In this document: positions 11,539 through 24,100 of the stretch, in pieces
How the letters are laid out: each line of letters opens with the position of its first letter
Position numbering within the stretch: position 1 is the first letter of the stretch
Assembly (NCBI GenBank): GCA_027919835.1
Contig: JANVFP010000004.1
Span: 1,612,001-1,676,000, forward strand
Reading direction: 5' to 3'
Length of the DNA: 64,000 nucleotides
DNA from: Lentinula raphanica
Taxonomy: Eukaryota > Basidiomycota > Agaricomycetes > Agaricales > Omphalotaceae
Position numbers and translations under genes: made by a program
Notes under the pieces: model-generated
What the model saw: the letters and a program-made list of their open reading frames with translations, nothing else
What the model was told of the DNA's origin: nothing
Databases searched by the model: none

Positions 11539-12004
11539 CTGTGTAGTATATACTAATACACCTCAGTTGTCAATATCAAATCAGCGTTGATAATTTGTGA
11601 GTGTCCATTATGAAGACTCAGTGTTTGTTCGTGAATTTCTGGACAACGTTGGCCGCAAAAATGCAAGTGCTTAATGGTGGTAAGAATCCTCTTCTCATAT
11701 GTTCGCATTGCTTACGCTCAGTTTTCACCAGGTTCGAATGATGTCTGTCAGTATCCCCGACAAAGACATCTACTCGCCGTTTCTTTTGGAAGAAACAACA
11801 ACGCAACGACGCAGGTTGGTGTATGAAGGTTTCTCTCTCTAGATCAGCGGCACTTCACCTCAGTCACTCAGTCCTGATGTTGTCGCCTTCATCGACACCA
11901 TCGAGAACGCGGGAACAATGGATCCCAAACGTCGGACTTGATTGCGTGGGTCCGGGATCGTGTAAGAATGGAAGCGCCTGGAGGCCGGATCGCAAATGAA
12001 TTAC
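11539..12004. other. No gene recognised
   Basis: Short overlapping frames only. The interval separates the transposon remnant from the second T5orf172 copy. It may contain the 3' end of the transposon, but no repeat border was seen. Confidence 0.4.
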
Positions 12005-12850
12005 ATAGCAGCGACAAACGATCGCTGCTTGATCCCATCGACAGCAGCAACCACATCCTTCTTCCTTTCCTCCACCACACACAAGGCTCTTCCCTTTGCT
12101 CTATCCGTGCACCCAGCTCTGTGCAACGTTGGTGTGTCATTCCATACCCCACACTCAATCCCCAACGCCTTCTTTTCGCCTTCCCGCACGCGATTTCTGG
12201 ATCATCGCCGCAAAACCGTCAAATTTTCACCTCGAACAATGGCAAGGCGACCCAGCCGTGCATTGCATGCTCTCTATGCACGTCGCCGTTCACGTCCGAC
12301 GTCTTGTGCCGATGGACCAGGATATTTGTACGCCTTTGTTGACCATGGACATCTCTGGAAGATTGGGATGACCAACGATATCAATCGATGAAAGGTGGAA
12401 TGGGATAGGCGGTGTCCATCTCCCACTCGAATATGGATGCCGCCTATCATAGTCAGGAGAAGGCGGAGGGCTGGTAAGTGTTCGATCCTCCGTTATGAAC
12501 TACTTGTTGATTTTCGTTGTTCAGAAGCGTTAGCTCACCTTCTTCTGGAGCTCCGGTGTTTTGATAGACCTCGAGTTCGCTGCTTTCGATGTACGTCACT
12601 CGAAAGCTCACTACAGCTTATGCAAACGTTCTGTCTGTCCCAGGTCGGAGAGTACATGTTGAAATTTTCAGTTTTTCTGCTGAACGGTCGTTTGTTTGGA
12701 GGAAAATCGTTCTGCCGCTGCTTCTTATGGCTTCGAGGACGTGAGGTACGCTTTTTTTCTCCCTTTCAAGATCTGTGGCTGACTTCAATTAGTTGTAGTG
12801 AGACGCCTGAGCAATGTCAACATGTATTGATTCATTAGTATAGTTTTATG
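12005..12850 (+). repeat. Duplicated segment, copy B
   Basis: Diverged second copy of the unit at about 4130-4960, in the same orientation and about 7.9 kb away. Shared upstream words (TGATCCCATCGACA and a CTCCACCACAC stretch), the exon pattern and the TGAGGTACGC 3' flank are retained. Copy ends are approximate. Confidence 0.6.
12239..12744 (+). pseudogene. T5orf172/GIY-YIG-like domain gene, copy B, one nonsense codon
   Basis: Exons 12239-12473, 12525-12590 and 12644-12744 are 235, 66 and 101 nt long, exactly the lengths in copy A at 4317. Translation gives GYLYAFVDHGHLWKIGMTND...EWDRRC, then ALAHLLLELRCFDRPRVRC and RRVHVEIFSF. An in-frame TGA at 12389-12391 stands where copy A has CGA (Arg), a C-to-T change at a CpG-like site. 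No GT-AG or GC-AG intron removes it, and all other coding and splice features are intact. The gene is therefore a very young pseudogene, or the stop is a sequencing error or allele. A truncated 50-residue product would lack most of the domain. Confidence 0.7.
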
Positions 12851-14081
12851 CACAAAATACAGAACACAGTACACGAACTGCTGTATGCATTACAAGATAA
12901 GTATCAGAGTCTACATGTTGTATCTTCTGCTAACAGAATTGCTCTAGGTGTTACTATGTGGCTTTTCATTGTTGATGATGCTGAAGAGCTGGCTTTGACT
13001 ATCCTTAGCAACTGACGCATTGAACTGCGGGACCCCGCTACTTGAATATTTGGATAACTGGAAGGCGCCAATTCTCTTACTTGCACGGTGTAGTGAAACT
13101 CTGTGAGTTTCTGCAATCGCTGATTCATTTCTAGTTGTTCCTTTGCTTCTACCACCCGTGGCAAGAAACCGGCTGCATCTCGTTCGTTCGTTCCACACCC
13201 ATGCATCCTCGCATGCAACTAGAAGAAACCTCAATGCTGTGACGACGCCGTATCGATCCTATCGAGCACAAAATGGTCTAAATCATTCAGAGGGAATCTG
13301 AGGGAATATATACATGATTTGGTTTCTGCTCCAGTTACTGTATCCCCCGACGGTTTGTCCCTTCTCCACACCTAGTTTGTCTACATCAATAATCATTGAT
13401 CATTGACCATATTGCTCGATAGCAGCGAGTCGTCGTAGGTTGTAGCGCCGCAAGCACTCCGGCATTCCATCTCACGATGGAAACGTTACGGCAGGTAATG
13501 TATTGACTGATGGACAGCATTGAATTGATGCTGGACAGCACCTATTCAGTGCTGTACAGCACTGTATAAAGCTGGACAGCGTTGTGCACGACTGTATTAG
13601 GCTGGACAGCGCTGGACACTTGTTCAAAATTGTCCAGCGCTGTCCAGCTCAATACAGTGCTGAGAGCGCTGTGGGCAAAATCCCATGTTTTGCTGATGAT
13701 AATTATGCTAATCCTATTCAATATATGGACATGCCAACTGTACTATGTAGACTCTTGAACTCTCTTGAAAGTTGAGTCACAGAATCCTCAGAAAAGATGC
13801 AGTGGTTTGACAAGAGTCAAGATATATACTACCGTGACGTAGACACGGGTAAAGGAGCTTGTTTTAAACATATTTTGAAAAATGACCATATATGTAAATT
13901 TATGGTCAACTTTTGGTAGAAAATCTGATTATGTTTACCATATATGGAGCTACTTAGTATGTTCCCATTATCTGAGAGTTCAAAATAATTTCATCATAAC
14001 CTGGGACCACTTATTTGGTCATGCATGCAGTGTGGGTCCATCATCACGCTCTGATCACATGTATCTTTCCCTTCCACCTTC
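12851..14081. other. Intergenic region without a supported gene
   Basis: Minus-strand frames of about 100 codons at 12904-13234 overlap each other and show no motif. The later half contains the foldback repeat listed separately. The last 200 bp before 14082 are the likely promoter and 5' UTR of the exchanger gene. Confidence 0.45.
13511..13670. repeat. GCTGGACAGC repeat cluster with a 27-bp foldback
   Basis: The word GCTGGACAGC or a near variant recurs at about 13530, 13550, 13571 and 13601. Bases 13592-13618 and 13631-13657 form an inverted repeat: arms of 27 bp with two mismatched positions around a 12-nt loop, the innermost 18 bp (GCTGGACAGCGCTGGACA) pairing perfectly. It could be a MITE or other foldback element end, a recombination relic or a transcribed hairpin. 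It lies about 400 bp upstream of the exchanger start codon. Confidence 0.75.
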
Positions 14082-16745
14082 ATGATCATGGCGGCTCATT
14101 CGTTCAAGTTAATCTTTGCCATCTTCTTTCTGGTACAATGTTTCTTATGGTCTCGCGGACGATATGGACAATTCCAAGCTAGTTTCACACATCCTGGCAT
14201 GGAGTCTAGTCTTGTGAAGCGGTACATCGAAGGATTTCTTGAAGAAGGCCAGGTGCGTAGGACCTGCACTCAATCAATCATGTTTAAAATTTGTTTCAGT
14301 GTCGTCCTCTTGCATATCCTACAGATCAACAGTGCACACATGTTATCCAATCTTGTCAAGGCTCTCGGACCTTTCTCTCTCTCCAATATCTCCAATATTA
14401 TTTTTGCACCGAAGTCGCATTGCGCCCTTCAATTTTCATAGGTCTCATTGTATGGCTTATGTTCCTCTTCTCTACTCTCGGAATCAGTGCTTCAGATTTC
14501 TTCACTCCCAACCTTGCCACCATCGCTCAGCTTCTTGGTCTTGACGAGAATGTTACCGGGGTGACATTTTTAGCTTTCGGAAACGGAAGTCCGGACGTTT
14601 TTTCTACATTTTCCGCTATGCGTGCAAATTCTGGAAGTCTTGCAATCGGGGAACTACTAGGCGCCGCTTCCTTCATCGTATCTTGTGTCGTGGGCTCAAT
14701 ATGCATCATCAAACCATTTCACGTTCATCGCGGACCTTTCCTACGTGACGTTGGATTCTTCACCGTAGCTGTGGGTCTTCTCCTCGTCATATTAAGGGAT
14801 AGCGTGATTCACCCATGGGAAGCTGCTGCGATGGTCGTCTTATACGTGATATACGTCGCTACAGTGATTATTGGGACGTGGTGGAATAAAAGAGTTCAAC
14901 GGCGCAGAGAACATGAGGCATTAGTCCGTGCCGAGTATCGAGATGACGAAGTTCCGCCTCCAATACTTTTCGACGGACCTTACAGAGATGATCGTGAGTT
15001 CCCAGTTGTATACGCGCCAAAGACCTTCGAGCTCAAATCACCAAATCACCCATAGCTTCATCCGAGAACACCCTTTCCATCCCATCAACTCCAAATCGCT
15101 TACGCGCACATTCCTCACCCGAACCACCCCGTCTTCGAACTGATATCCCAAGGCGTCCTCATTCTCGGACGCCCTCTCCACCCTTTGGCTCCAACGCTCA
15201 TACACCTCACTTTTCACAAATGCCGTCTTTCTCTCTCGTCGGTGCTCTCGAGTTTCGACAGGTAGTAGCGTCGCTCAGAAACGAGGCTTCGAGCTCGTCT
15301 CTGAGTATCTTCGATAGCCCGGTCACCCCTTACGCAGGCGGCCATTATCACTCCCGGCCTAGATCTCGTCCGAGGACACCTTTAGCGCACGATCATGAAC
15401 GGGATCCTTGGGATAATGCGCTAGCCCTTGATGATCGTACTCCACACGTTCGTGTGACCCCTGTCCCGAATGAGAGTCGACCAGCAAGTTCTGACTTTGA
15501 TAACAATGCCTATTTCGACGACCCGCCAGCAAGCATGTCTTCTTCTATACCTACTATATCTCACACACCCGCTTCTCCAACTGCCACAGAAAGCAGTGAA
15601 GTACAAAACTATCCTCATATGCCTCCATCAACATGGCAGCGATCAAAGTCCCTTCTCGCCACCTTGTTCCACACCCTCTTTCCAACTCTGCATCACTTTC
15701 GGACTCAGAGCGTTCTAGGACAGATTGCTTCGATATTTGCAGCACCAGCCGTTATGCTGTTGACGCTAACGCTGCCGGTCGTTGTGACGCCGTATGTTTC
15801 TGCTCACCACACACGAGAAAAGCTGGACAGCAGTCACAATCTGATTGATTTCGAGGAGGAAGGAATTGAGAGAGTGCTGATAGCTGAGGAAGAGGTTGAA
15901 GATGAGATGCATGGTGTGGGTTTCAACAAGTGGTTGACAGCCGCCCAAGTACTATTTGGGCCGCTGTTCTGTGTCACAGTTCTGTTTAGTACGCTGGTTT
16001 TCTGATACTCTATGCTGTGTTCGGTGTTGAACGTGCATCACGTTTCCAGGTGGACATACTCAACAAGGCTGGATCCTGCTGGGAACCGCTGTTTTGGGTG
16101 TGATTTCAGCCAGTCTTGTTGCTGCTCTCGTTGACCGAGGTGATAATATGGCGTTCACGATGGCTCGTTGTTCTATGGGATTTTTCGTCGCAATCGTGTG
16201 GATCATGGCTATAGCCGACGAAGTTGTGCAAGTGCTCCAGGTTGGATCAATAATCTCTATCTTTTCCCTTGACTCTCAATTAGATTATTTTGCGTTCAGA
16301 CTTTTGGTTTCATCTTCGGCTTATCCGATGCTATCATCGGATTGACAATCTTTGCAGTTGGGAATTCACTGGCGGATTTAGTGGCAAATATGAGCATCGC
16401 TGTGAGTGTATTCAATAAGCATCTATGAACTGAAGAATCAACTAGTTCTAGGTATTTGCCCCAATTATGGGATTTTCCGCCTGCTTCGGTGGACCGATGC
16501 TCAACATCCTGCTCGGTGTAGGGATCTCAGGATCCTACATCATCTCCCAAACATCCGAGCCCTATCAACTACACTTTGGCTCTACACTGCTTGTGAGCAC
16601 TATAGGGTTGCTCATCTTGTTAGCATTAACTATCATCGTCGTGCCTCTCAACGGGTATTTCTTGACGAGGAGTTGGGGTATATTTCTCATCGCCTCGTAC
16701 ACTGCTCTCATGACTATCAATGTTGTCGTGGAGTTGAGACATTGA
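14082..16745 (+). CDS. Sodium/calcium exchanger family protein (NCLX / YDL206W-like)
   Basis: Six exons (14082-14252, 14300-14993, 15056-15988, 16050-16240, 16300-16401, 16452-16745) give 794 residues, all in phase. Two Na_Ca_ex domains flank a long hydrophilic loop. The first holds the alpha-1 signature GNGSPDVFSTFSA and several membrane spans; the second holds GNSLADLVANMS followed by FAPIMGFSACFGGPMLN. The loop (about residues 285-560) is rich in Ser, Pro and Arg and is likely regulatory. This arrangement matches NCLX/SLC8B1 and the yeast YDL206W group, which exchange Ca2+ for Na+, Li+ or H+ across organelle membranes (mitochondria in animals, vacuole or ER in fungi). A paired Cys segment near the N-terminus (CRPLAYP...CTHVIQSC) is also typical. 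The start could be the ATG at 14082 or at 14088. Confidence 0.88.
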
Positions 16746-16879
16746 ATTTCACTTGGTCATTGTGTTGTATCATCTATAGTATGTATATATCTAACACTGG
16801 ATACACGGACACACATATTTAATTGTCCATCTGTCAGTACTGCAATCAATAAAAAGGAAAGGTCCATGAAAAAAGCCAA

Positions 16880-16963
16880 TCCGACCAGCCTGGTTCGAAC
16901 AGGCGACCCCAAGATAAGTTAACCAATTACAGTCTTGTGCTCTTCCAACTGAGCTATGGTCGG
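16880..16963 (-). tRNA. tRNA-Tyr (anticodon GTA) with an intron
   Basis: Read on the minus strand, the sequence begins CCGACCATAGCTCAGTTGG and ends with the T-arm GTTCGAACC and the acceptor strand TGGTCGG. The anticodon stem CAAGA/TCTTG encloses C-T-GTA-A, giving the tyrosine anticodon GUA. About 11 extra nucleotides follow position 37, the usual place of the intron that eukaryotic tRNA-Tyr genes carry. Length is 84 nt, that is 73 mature plus the intron. The CCA end is not encoded, as expected. The gene lies in the 300-bp gap between the exchanger and DENR genes. Confidence 0.92.
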
Positions 16964-17059
16964 TACCATATGTTTAGAGCTTTGCTCTGATAATCTCTAC
17001 CAGGACTCTATCGATAAGCGCAGGTTCAAGGCGAACTTGGGCGTTTACATACTTCCATC

Positions 17060-17893
17060 ATGCCTGCTAAAAAGAACCGCGACAAAGGCGACAAATCCAC
17101 TACTACTACAACAGAGCCCACTCCAGTAGCTATCGAACCAGAGGGACCACCACCACCCGAACCAAGACCGCCGGTTCAAGTCCTATACTGCGGAGGTCTG
17201 AGTGCTTCACTCACATCTCAAACCAATCGAGACTGAGGGCAACGCCCTTCCTTCTAGTCTGCACATTTCCCGTGGAATATTGCGAGTTTGGTTCGAGCTT
17301 AACCAGGTGTAAAGAGTGGTTACATGAACATGATCTAGAGGCATATAACAAGTACTATTCAGAAGGTATCTTCAGTGCTCTCAACAATCTCACTGTGAGG
17401 TGATTAGCTGATCTTCATGATATAGAGGCTCTTCAGGCGAAGATAGGAACACTGTCATTGGAGGCGCAGTCGAAGCTGGAGAAGGACACTGCTAAGAAGG
17501 AAGCTAAAGCCGAAGCGAAGGCTGATGCTGCTCTGAAGAAAAAGATGGCATCCCAGGTTCGTTGTCGAATCATAAACAATGCGTAAATTCTTTCATGGAC
17601 TCAAACATCAGGTTACTATCAAACGAATTGAACGCAACAAACGGAAACATGTAACGTCTGTCCACGGCCTGGAGGCATTTGGGATCGACTTGAAGAAAGC
17701 TGCCAAACAGTTTGCGTCCAAATTTGCAACAGGAGCTTCGGTGACAAAGAATCCCCAAGGTCAAGAGGAGATTGTTGTACAAGGCGATGTCAGCGATGAG
17801 ATACTCGAGATGATCGAAGAAGAGGTCGGAATACTGAAAGGTATCCCCGCCGATAATGTGGAAATTGTTGAAGAAAAAACGAAGAAGAATTAA
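17060..17893 (+). CDS. DENR/Tma22 translation factor with SUI1 domain
   Basis: Exons 17060-17195, 17258-17365, 17426-17556 and 17612-17893 encode 218 residues. The N-terminal part has the family motif CGVCTFPVEYCEFG, with cysteines that bind zinc in DENR. A lysine/alanine-rich helix follows, and the C-terminal exon is a SUI1 domain (VTIKRIERNKRKHVTSVHGL, then FASKFATGASV and IVVQGDV). DENR pairs with MCT-1 (Tma20 in yeast) and recycles post-termination 40S subunits and supports re-initiation in the cytoplasm. Length matches the family. It converges on the next gene with about 230 bp between stop codons. Confidence 0.95.
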
Positions 17894-18119
17894 ATTCAAC
17901 CTTCATTTCACCGATCGTGACAAGTCTATGATGATTGATAGTACTATGCGAGAGGTATAGCCAGAGGGATTATCCATAATAGTGAATAAAATGAAAGTAT
18001 CGATTGTACGAATTCAAGAACGAACCAAAGAAAAAGATTGAGCAAGAGGACGTTACATACGGAGTCGTAAATTTGGAATGCATATTCGAGAATGTAGATA
18101 AAGATGAGATCAAGCTCTT

Positions 18120-21100
18120 TCACATTATAACACACCATTTCCCCTTCTTCTCCTTGTCTTCCTCTGAAATTTCTTGAACAGTATCGGCAGGGACTGGGTT
18201 CGAAGAGGATGAACCTCCAAGCAGTTCGAGAGATGGACGTCCTTCAACGGGGGACATGGCTTTGGGAGAGGTGATTTCGCCTTGCGCATTGTCGAGAGAA
18301 GTTCGACCAGCCGGCTGAGGTTTAGAGAACCAGCCACCTGGGAAGAACAAGGACGAAGTGGTGGATTCAAGTCGTTTACGGTCCTTGGTAACTGTAAGGG
18401 TATCTCCAACCGTGTCATGACTGAGGGAGAGGTAAACCAGTATGACAATGGCAAACTACTTTGAATTAGAAGTTACTCACTCTATCTCCTCAGAGTCTGC
18501 CGAAACGGGGAAGGTTTCGTTGGATGGTCCTGCTGGAGCAGACTCTTCCATGACAGGAATACTTGGAACCTCCGGGGCATTCTAAGATATATGGTCAAGC
18601 TTTGAGTACTTCAAGTTGAAAGTTGGTACACTTACCGCTGAATCCTCAATGCTGGAAGGCGGTTGGGCTTCATCGAGGTTGGCCTCATTTTCCTTGAATA
18701 TCTGAGATCCCTGCCTGGTCACAGAATAGGATGGAGTCCATGGCGATTTAGGTCTTTCTGGAAGATCAGTCCCAGTCGTGTCCACAGTCAGCTAAAGGAG
18801 ACTGTTGTCAATTAGGAAATACTCGTTGAGCGATGTATACCTACCTCCGAAGTGGGTGCAGGTGCCGGGCTATCTTCAACTTGCGATGCGACATCGGGGC
18901 CAGACTCGCCTGCGGAATGTGCTATAGGCTCATCCGATATGAACGAGGTTGGAGCTATATCTTCAACATCTTCAGCGTCATCGACAACAGGTTCTGCCGT
19001 GGAATATGTTTGATTCGTGACCTCATATGAACCCCATGGTGATCTGGGTCTCTCTATTCCTAGAGCAGAAGCAGATGGAGAAAGAGTTTCTGGAATCACT
19101 CTATCCTCGGATGTTATATCATCGGAAAAGTCAGTCGCTTGTGGTACATGCACAGCAGGCGTGTCCTGAAAACAGACGTTGAACACGTTGTTAGTTCATT
19201 GTTCAAATGTGGGCCGGACAATGTTCAACACACCGTTTCCTGCATCCCATCATACTGCTCAGCCTTATTCTGTCGTTAGAAAAAGATCAAATTCAAGTGG
19301 CGACAACATACCTCTTGTTCCCTTTGGCTTTCTTCGTCGACTGTCACAGTGAGTGCGTCAAGATTGTCTTGTCCCGGAGATGTCGATTCAGTGATAGTCT
19401 CGTTTGGTTCGTAGTTCACTTCTGAAGGCGTTACGCTCTGAACTGGAACGACATTACTATCTTCAGGGACCAGAGAACCAACACTATGTTCCTCCTTTGA
19501 CTCGTGGATAACATTGGGCACAACAGTCTCATCAGGAGGAACAGTCAGCGTCTCACGAACAGAAGATTCGGAGCTCTCGCTTTCGGCAAGGACAGCGGGC
19601 GCAATTACAGGACTCGTATGAACCGAAACGGACGGACTTCCTTGTACAGACACGGAATATGAAGGGACCCATGGCGACGATGGTCGAGAATGGTCTTTAC
19701 TCTCTTCGGGCTGTATAACAAGAAATCTTAGCGATTTTACAACAGAAATAAGACTACCCAACACTCACGATCGTGGCTTTAGAAACATCAGCTAGAGTAT
19801 GGACTTCTGGCACGGAGGATTCCAAGTCGGTAACGATCACATTGATGGAAGCAGACTCAGTGTTCGGGTTTTGTTCTTGCAGGGGAACATCAAGAGGTGA
19901 CACATTCCATGATGACTCCGGCCTCTCGAGATCAACAGCGTTGATGACATGGTTCGAGGTATCACCTCCATCGTGGTTCTCTTCAGCATCAGCTATGCTG
20001 GAAATGACAGAATCTGCAGACCCTTCTGTATCAAGTATGATTTGGGCCTCGTCTTTTATTAAGTCGCTCGTGAAAGCAACCTCGGTTTCAGGCAACGCTT
20101 CAACGTGGTCAACGACTGGAGCATCAAGTTCAACCAAGCCCTTTTCATTGACCGCGATCTGGTCAACACGTTCATCACGGTCTTCAAGTTGAGCACCGGA
20201 TGCAGATTCTTCCATCACTTCGGTGATAGATTCTGCATGTACCTGATTGAGTTCCGAGTCAGAAGAGGGCGTCGTTTGGTCAGAAACAAGTTGGTTAGAA
20301 GGGTTGACCCCGACATCTCTTTCTACCTCTGAGATTGACGGGTCGTCCTCAAAAACGAGCACGTCGTTTGCAGGAATATCAACGGCAGCAATCACGGGGC
20401 TATTATGAGCGGAGACAGCGGGGCTTCCTTGTACAGACACAGAGTATGAGGGAACCCAAGGCGAGGAGGGTCGTGACGGTGTTTCCGTTGCTTCGGGCTG
20501 CGAATAGATATATTAGAAACATAAGCGCATTGAAAAATAGCTTCACCTTTTCAGCCGAGGGTTTGACTTGGTCATGCACCGTATCGACTATCAGAACGGG
20601 TGGTTCTGCCCCGGCGGGCATGTCAGAGGAGGCAAGGTCGACATCAGATGTATCCTCTTCTACAGTCATGTCGGGACCCTGATTGGTGACACTGTACGAT
20701 GGTGTCCACGGAGATTTGGGTACCTCGATATCGCTGACTTCGGCACCAAGGTTAGAAACGTCGCTATGATTGATGTCTGCGACCGGTTCCATATCTAACA
20801 CGTCCTTGGTATGTAGGTCAGCGGCTGATACGGGTGAAACTGCTGCAGGTGGAATCTCTGGATCCTTTGGAAGTTCTAGATCACCTGTAATAGCAAGTGA
20901 GTTATCCAGCGTTTCCAAGGTCATTGGCTGAGGAGCAAGAGGCTCTGCAGATGATTCATCAATGCCTACAGCCTCTCTGTCCACCTCGAGATCATTGTTA
21001 TCTGTAGCCTTTGCGGCCTCATTCTGACCAGTAAGGGTAATATCAAGTCCCTCATTGATCAATCGGGGTTCTTGTATCATAGAAAGCGGTTTTTCATGCA

Positions 21101-24100
21101 GACCAGACTGTACGGGCAAAGAAGAATTTCCCAGATCAGCTCCAGCAGCTTGAAGAACAGACGAATCAATTGTGTCGCGCAAAGCCTGCGGAGCCTCCAG
21201 TGATTCTTCCTCGACTACATTTCCAGTAGGCCTTTCCGCTATCACTGTGGGGGAAGTTTCAGCTGGTAAGACTGCTTCCTCAGACAAATCATGTGAGACT
21301 GGCTGCACATCACTGCCCTCAATGGCAGGATCTTCTTTCTGGTATCTCTCAACGGAAACGTTTGCAACTTCCACAAGACCAGCGTTATCCGGGTGTGACA
21401 CAGGCTCTTCCAAGCCGACAAGATTGTTTTCGGAAATGACAGTCAGATTTGAGTCATCCTGAAGACCTTCGACGACAGGCGAATCCGGTGGGTTGGAAGG
21501 ATCATCCTTGCTAGCGCCAAGTTCGCCTCCCAATGTTGGGGCCCCTTCGACATCGTCGGCAGATGTAACGCTCGCTTCTATCTGCGTATTCGAAACGATC
21601 ATGATATCCGCTGTCGGAACGGTGGACGACTTTTCTACAGTCAGTTCTACGACAGGATTCGTTTCACTTTCTCCAACGACATCAAGGTTAGGCCTAGCTT
21701 CCGATTGATCTTGTACAGGCTTATCTTGTTCGTCTGGCAGAGCTTCCAGGGCTTCTTCGGATAGTAGCTGATGATCTCGGTTCACTACTTGGGGTGGAAT
21801 GTCAGCGTAGGTGACCGGGTCAACTGGCTCATCTTGTGGCTCAAGTTGGCCTTCCACAGCCGTGCTGGGCACCTGTGTTTCACCTGCCATCTGTGGGGTT
21901 TCTTCTAATTGCTTCTCCGAGGCGATTGAAGATGCGCCTTCCGATGGAAGAGCGGCTGACTGTTCAGCAACTAGATCTGGAGCAGAATAATATTTGATGT
22001 TCTCGATGTTGTCAATAGAGGGACTGCCTTCCGGCTGAACCTTTTCTTGTTCAAGCTTGACTGCCTCGTCGGGTAGAACTTCCTGGGCCGCTTCGGGTAG
22101 TAGTTGTTGATCTTTGATCGCGACTTCGAGATCGACGTCTGGGTTGGCTAGCTCATCCGGTGCAGCGTCGATATGGTCATCTACCAGCGTCACGGGCGCA
22201 GGTAATTCGTCTGCAATCCCTGGATTCTCTTCTAGGTGTTTTTCCGAATTGATTATGGATGCCCCTTCCACCGGAACATCAGATGACTGTGCAACTTCGA
22301 GATCGGCGTCCGGGGTGGCTAGCTCATCATGTGCAGCATCGATATGGTCTTCTACCACCGTGGCAGGCGCAGGTAATCCATCTGCAATCTCTGGGTTTTC
22401 TACTGGAACATCGGACGACTGTGCAACTTCGAGATCGGCGTCCAGGCTGGCTAGCCCATCCTGTGTGTCGATATGGTCTCCTACCACCGTGGCGGGCACA
22501 TGTATGTTATCTGCAATCTCTGGGTCCTCTTGGTGTTTACCCGAATCAATCATGGATATCCCTTCCACTACGGACGACTGTTCTACGACTAGATCTGGAG
22601 CGGGGATGACTTCAACGCTCTGAACGTTGTTAGGCGAAGAACTAGGTTCCGACTTGAATTCTTCAGAATTCATTATGGCATCTGGTGAGGTTTCCTGTAC
22701 TCCTTCATCGACTGGGTCGATCTCTTTGGAATCGATGGTCGATTCCGGGGAGGGGGCACTCTCCGCCGTTGAAGCCTCGCTGCTTTGTGCGCCTCCATCC
22801 TGGATAGCAGGTGATCCGTCATCGGCATTCACGGCCTCGATGTTAGTGATGACTTCAGCCCCAGTCGATTGTTGATCTGATGGTTCGGAGACTTCGCCTA
22901 TATTGCTAGAGTCAGCATTTTCGCTCGACGCTTCCTCCATGATGAGATTCGTTCCATCTGAAACCGGGATACTGGAAGGATCGGAAAGGTGCTCAATCTC
23001 GATCTGATGAGCTTCGGAATGTTCAGAGTTCGTCACTGGATCAGGAACTGCGGATGAGTGCAGTCCGACTTGTTCATCTCCTACTGTGCTACCTGTAAAA
23101 GAAGGTTCCAGCGTATTCGCAGGCAGTTCGATTGGTCCATCCCCGGCGATATCATATTCTCCAGTGACCCGACTTGCTTCTCCAGTTTCCTTGGCCTCTG
23201 TGTTGTGAACAATAGCAACGTCTCCCTCTATAGAATGAACCTGACCCTCGTCCGCTGGTCCGCCGTCTGCTCCTTCGCGTTTGGCATCAACACTCGTTTC
23301 GGGAAGTGCGTCGGCTGAGGCCTCGAGCATATTGATAGTGGTAGACTGTGGTATGTGCCCACCTGAATCCTCGTGCTTGGAGGGCATTTCCTTCCCTTCT
23401 TCAGCAGTGGAGAATCCGACATCCTCATGAATTTCCGTCTCCACCGGAATAGCAGCGTCCGCTACCAGGACATTGTCGGCTACAGGGGAAGACTTCTCGA
23501 TTCTCAATACTTCGAGGTCTGAGCCTTCAGCGACTGCAGTCACCGTGTTTTCCGTAGAGCCTTCGGGTGTGGATTGTCCGACTAGTGATGGCTCAAGTGT
23601 AGTATCGGCAACGTTTGAGGCGGGTTTCACGATAAGAGATTCCATTCCGTTCTCTAATGGTAATTCCCCAGCTCCATCGAGACTTGTTGCAATGGCGTTT
23701 TCTGTTTGTGTGTCCGAGCCAGCACCAGTGAGACTACGACCAACATCTTCTTCATCGAGAGACGACGCATCCACAACTTTGACAACATCATCTGTAATGA
23801 GAGATGGGCTTTCGAGGAGACCCGCATGGCTCTCGGGACCTTGCGACGGTGCTTGATCCTTTCGATACAAAGCATTGAGAATTTCGACATGCAAATCAAA
23901 ACACAAGATGATAAGCTCACCGTCTCCACAAGCTCTCTTCTGCTTTCACTCTCTTCGTCGGTGTTCAAATTTTCTTGCTGGCCGTTCTGACGGTCGAACT
24001 TATGAATGTCTTAATAGAACATGGAGAAGGAAGTATGGCTCACCACCAGCTCTCTGATATCAGCGACGGGACCATTGATCTCATTCTTAACGCCTTCGAG

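Noticed and set aside
12389..12391. TGA recoded as selenocysteine or removed by splicing
   Set aside because: The paralogue has Arg at this place, no intron borders span it, and fungi lack the selenocysteine machinery in most lineages.
14253..16451. In-frame stops in the exchanger gene as signs of a pseudogene
   Set aside because: Every stop falls in a short GT-AG intron, and the spliced chain is in phase from start to end.
22114..22623. A 169-codon plus-strand frame, Ser/Thr-rich, with repeats
   Set aside because: It is the mirror of the tandem repeats of the minus-strand CaaX gene. Repetitive acidic codons give long open frames on the other strand.
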